Source: Branchiostoma lanceolatum (lineage: Eukaryota > Chordata > Leptocardii > Amphioxiformes > Branchiostomatidae). From it: 64,000 nt of DNA. The translations under genes were made by a program, and so were the position numbers. The stretch spans positions 2,914,001 to 2,978,000 of the forward strand of contig NC_089723.1 in NCBI RefSeq assembly GCF_035083965.1, in the 5' to 3' direction. The notes under the pieces were generated by a model. That model was given only the letters and a program-made list of their open reading frames with translations, was not told the origin of the DNA and did no database searches. Position 1 is the stretch's first letter; every line of letters begins with the position of its first letter. Positions 63,586-64,000 of the stretch are shown here, in pieces.

Positions 63586-64000
63586 GAGAGAAAGTAAAAT
63601 GGCTTGACTGATTCGCAAATGGGAAAACTTTCGAATGATCCATGTTTGTACGGGTGATCGCAGCGGTTTCGGTCTAAATACGGCTTGAATGGAGCCAGCC
63701 GTAAGAAACCGCGGGTAGCTCTGCTTGGAGAATACTGTAAATGCAGAAATGTTCGCGGTTTTCGCGGCGACCGCTTCACCGACACTTTATCTGAATTCAA
63801 AGGATTCGGAGCAGACATGCGAGAGTGCATGGTGTACCAGGTCTCTCACCACAAGATCAGGGTGACTAGTCGTCTTCAGGGGTATCGCATGTTCTAAATC
63901 TCCTTAATTTACCGTTAAGCGTTGCCAACCGTCCTGAATTTACCGTTCAGATCCGTTGAGTGTTGCCAGGACGCCCCCCCCCCCATGAAGACCCTCATAC
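63586..64000. other. Right edge, repeats only
   Basis: Contains a short TTCGCGG-type repeat (63735-63785) and gaatttaccgtt units (63905-63950) followed by a C-run and tgaagaccctcatac, as at 62205-62235. No gene seen. Confidence 0.5.

Overview
This is a piece of a gene-dense, intron-rich animal nuclear genome. I infer an invertebrate chordate, most likely amphioxus (Branchiostoma). The reasons are short introns with canonical GT/AG sites, an APE-type LINE carrying a 2A-like NPGP motif, several tRNA-derived SINE copies, and many fold-back MITE-like elements whose ends (TACTCTCCAAGCAG, TAGCCTCC, AGCCTCTACCAGG) recur across the window. The species is an inference; no rRNA or mitochondrial marker is present.

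Layout. (1) About 1.07-12.17 kb, plus strand: a receptor tyrosine kinase with the 5' end cut off by the window. It has a short ectodomain, one membrane helix, a complete kinase domain with an HGD instead of HRD catalytic loop, and an acidic tail with YxxM and YxN tyrosine motifs. An inverted, decayed copy of its catalytic exon lies at 13.3-13.8 kb. (2) 14.5-17.6 kb: fold-back elements and a SINE. (3) 19.1-27.6 kb, plus strand: a ten-exon gene fusing a CitE/CLYBL-type acyl-CoA lyase to MaoC/hot-dog-like hydratase sequence. This resembles the bacterial itaconyl-CoA hydratase plus citramalyl-CoA lyase pair in one animal polypeptide. (4) 27.6-32 kb: no gene seen, but tandem duplications, two adjacent RFX X-box motifs and a LINE tail. 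(5) 32.0-36.0 kb, plus strand: a BK-channel beta-subunit-like (KCNMB family) gene whose first exon is triplicated in a 231-bp tandem array. (6) 36.9-61.8 kb: a large inverted segmental duplication holding two head-to-head ionotropic glutamate receptor-like genes, minus strand at 38.3-48.4 kb and plus strand at 52.7-60.2 kb. The minus-strand copy holds an apparently intact LINE in intron 5. (7) 61.8-64 kb: repeats only.

The genes do not form a pathway. Three of them (receptor kinase, BK beta-like subunit, glutamate receptor-like pair) are membrane signalling proteins and one is a predicted mitochondrial CoA-ester enzyme. The recurring theme is local duplication. Short tandem copies straddle exon/intron junctions, partial exon copies lie beside the functional exon in every cellular gene, and the whole receptor gene is duplicated in inverted orientation. 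The inverted arms give clean empty versus filled site comparisons for several mobile elements. Exon coordinates below were worked out by hand from splice sites and reading phase; protein lengths follow from those models.
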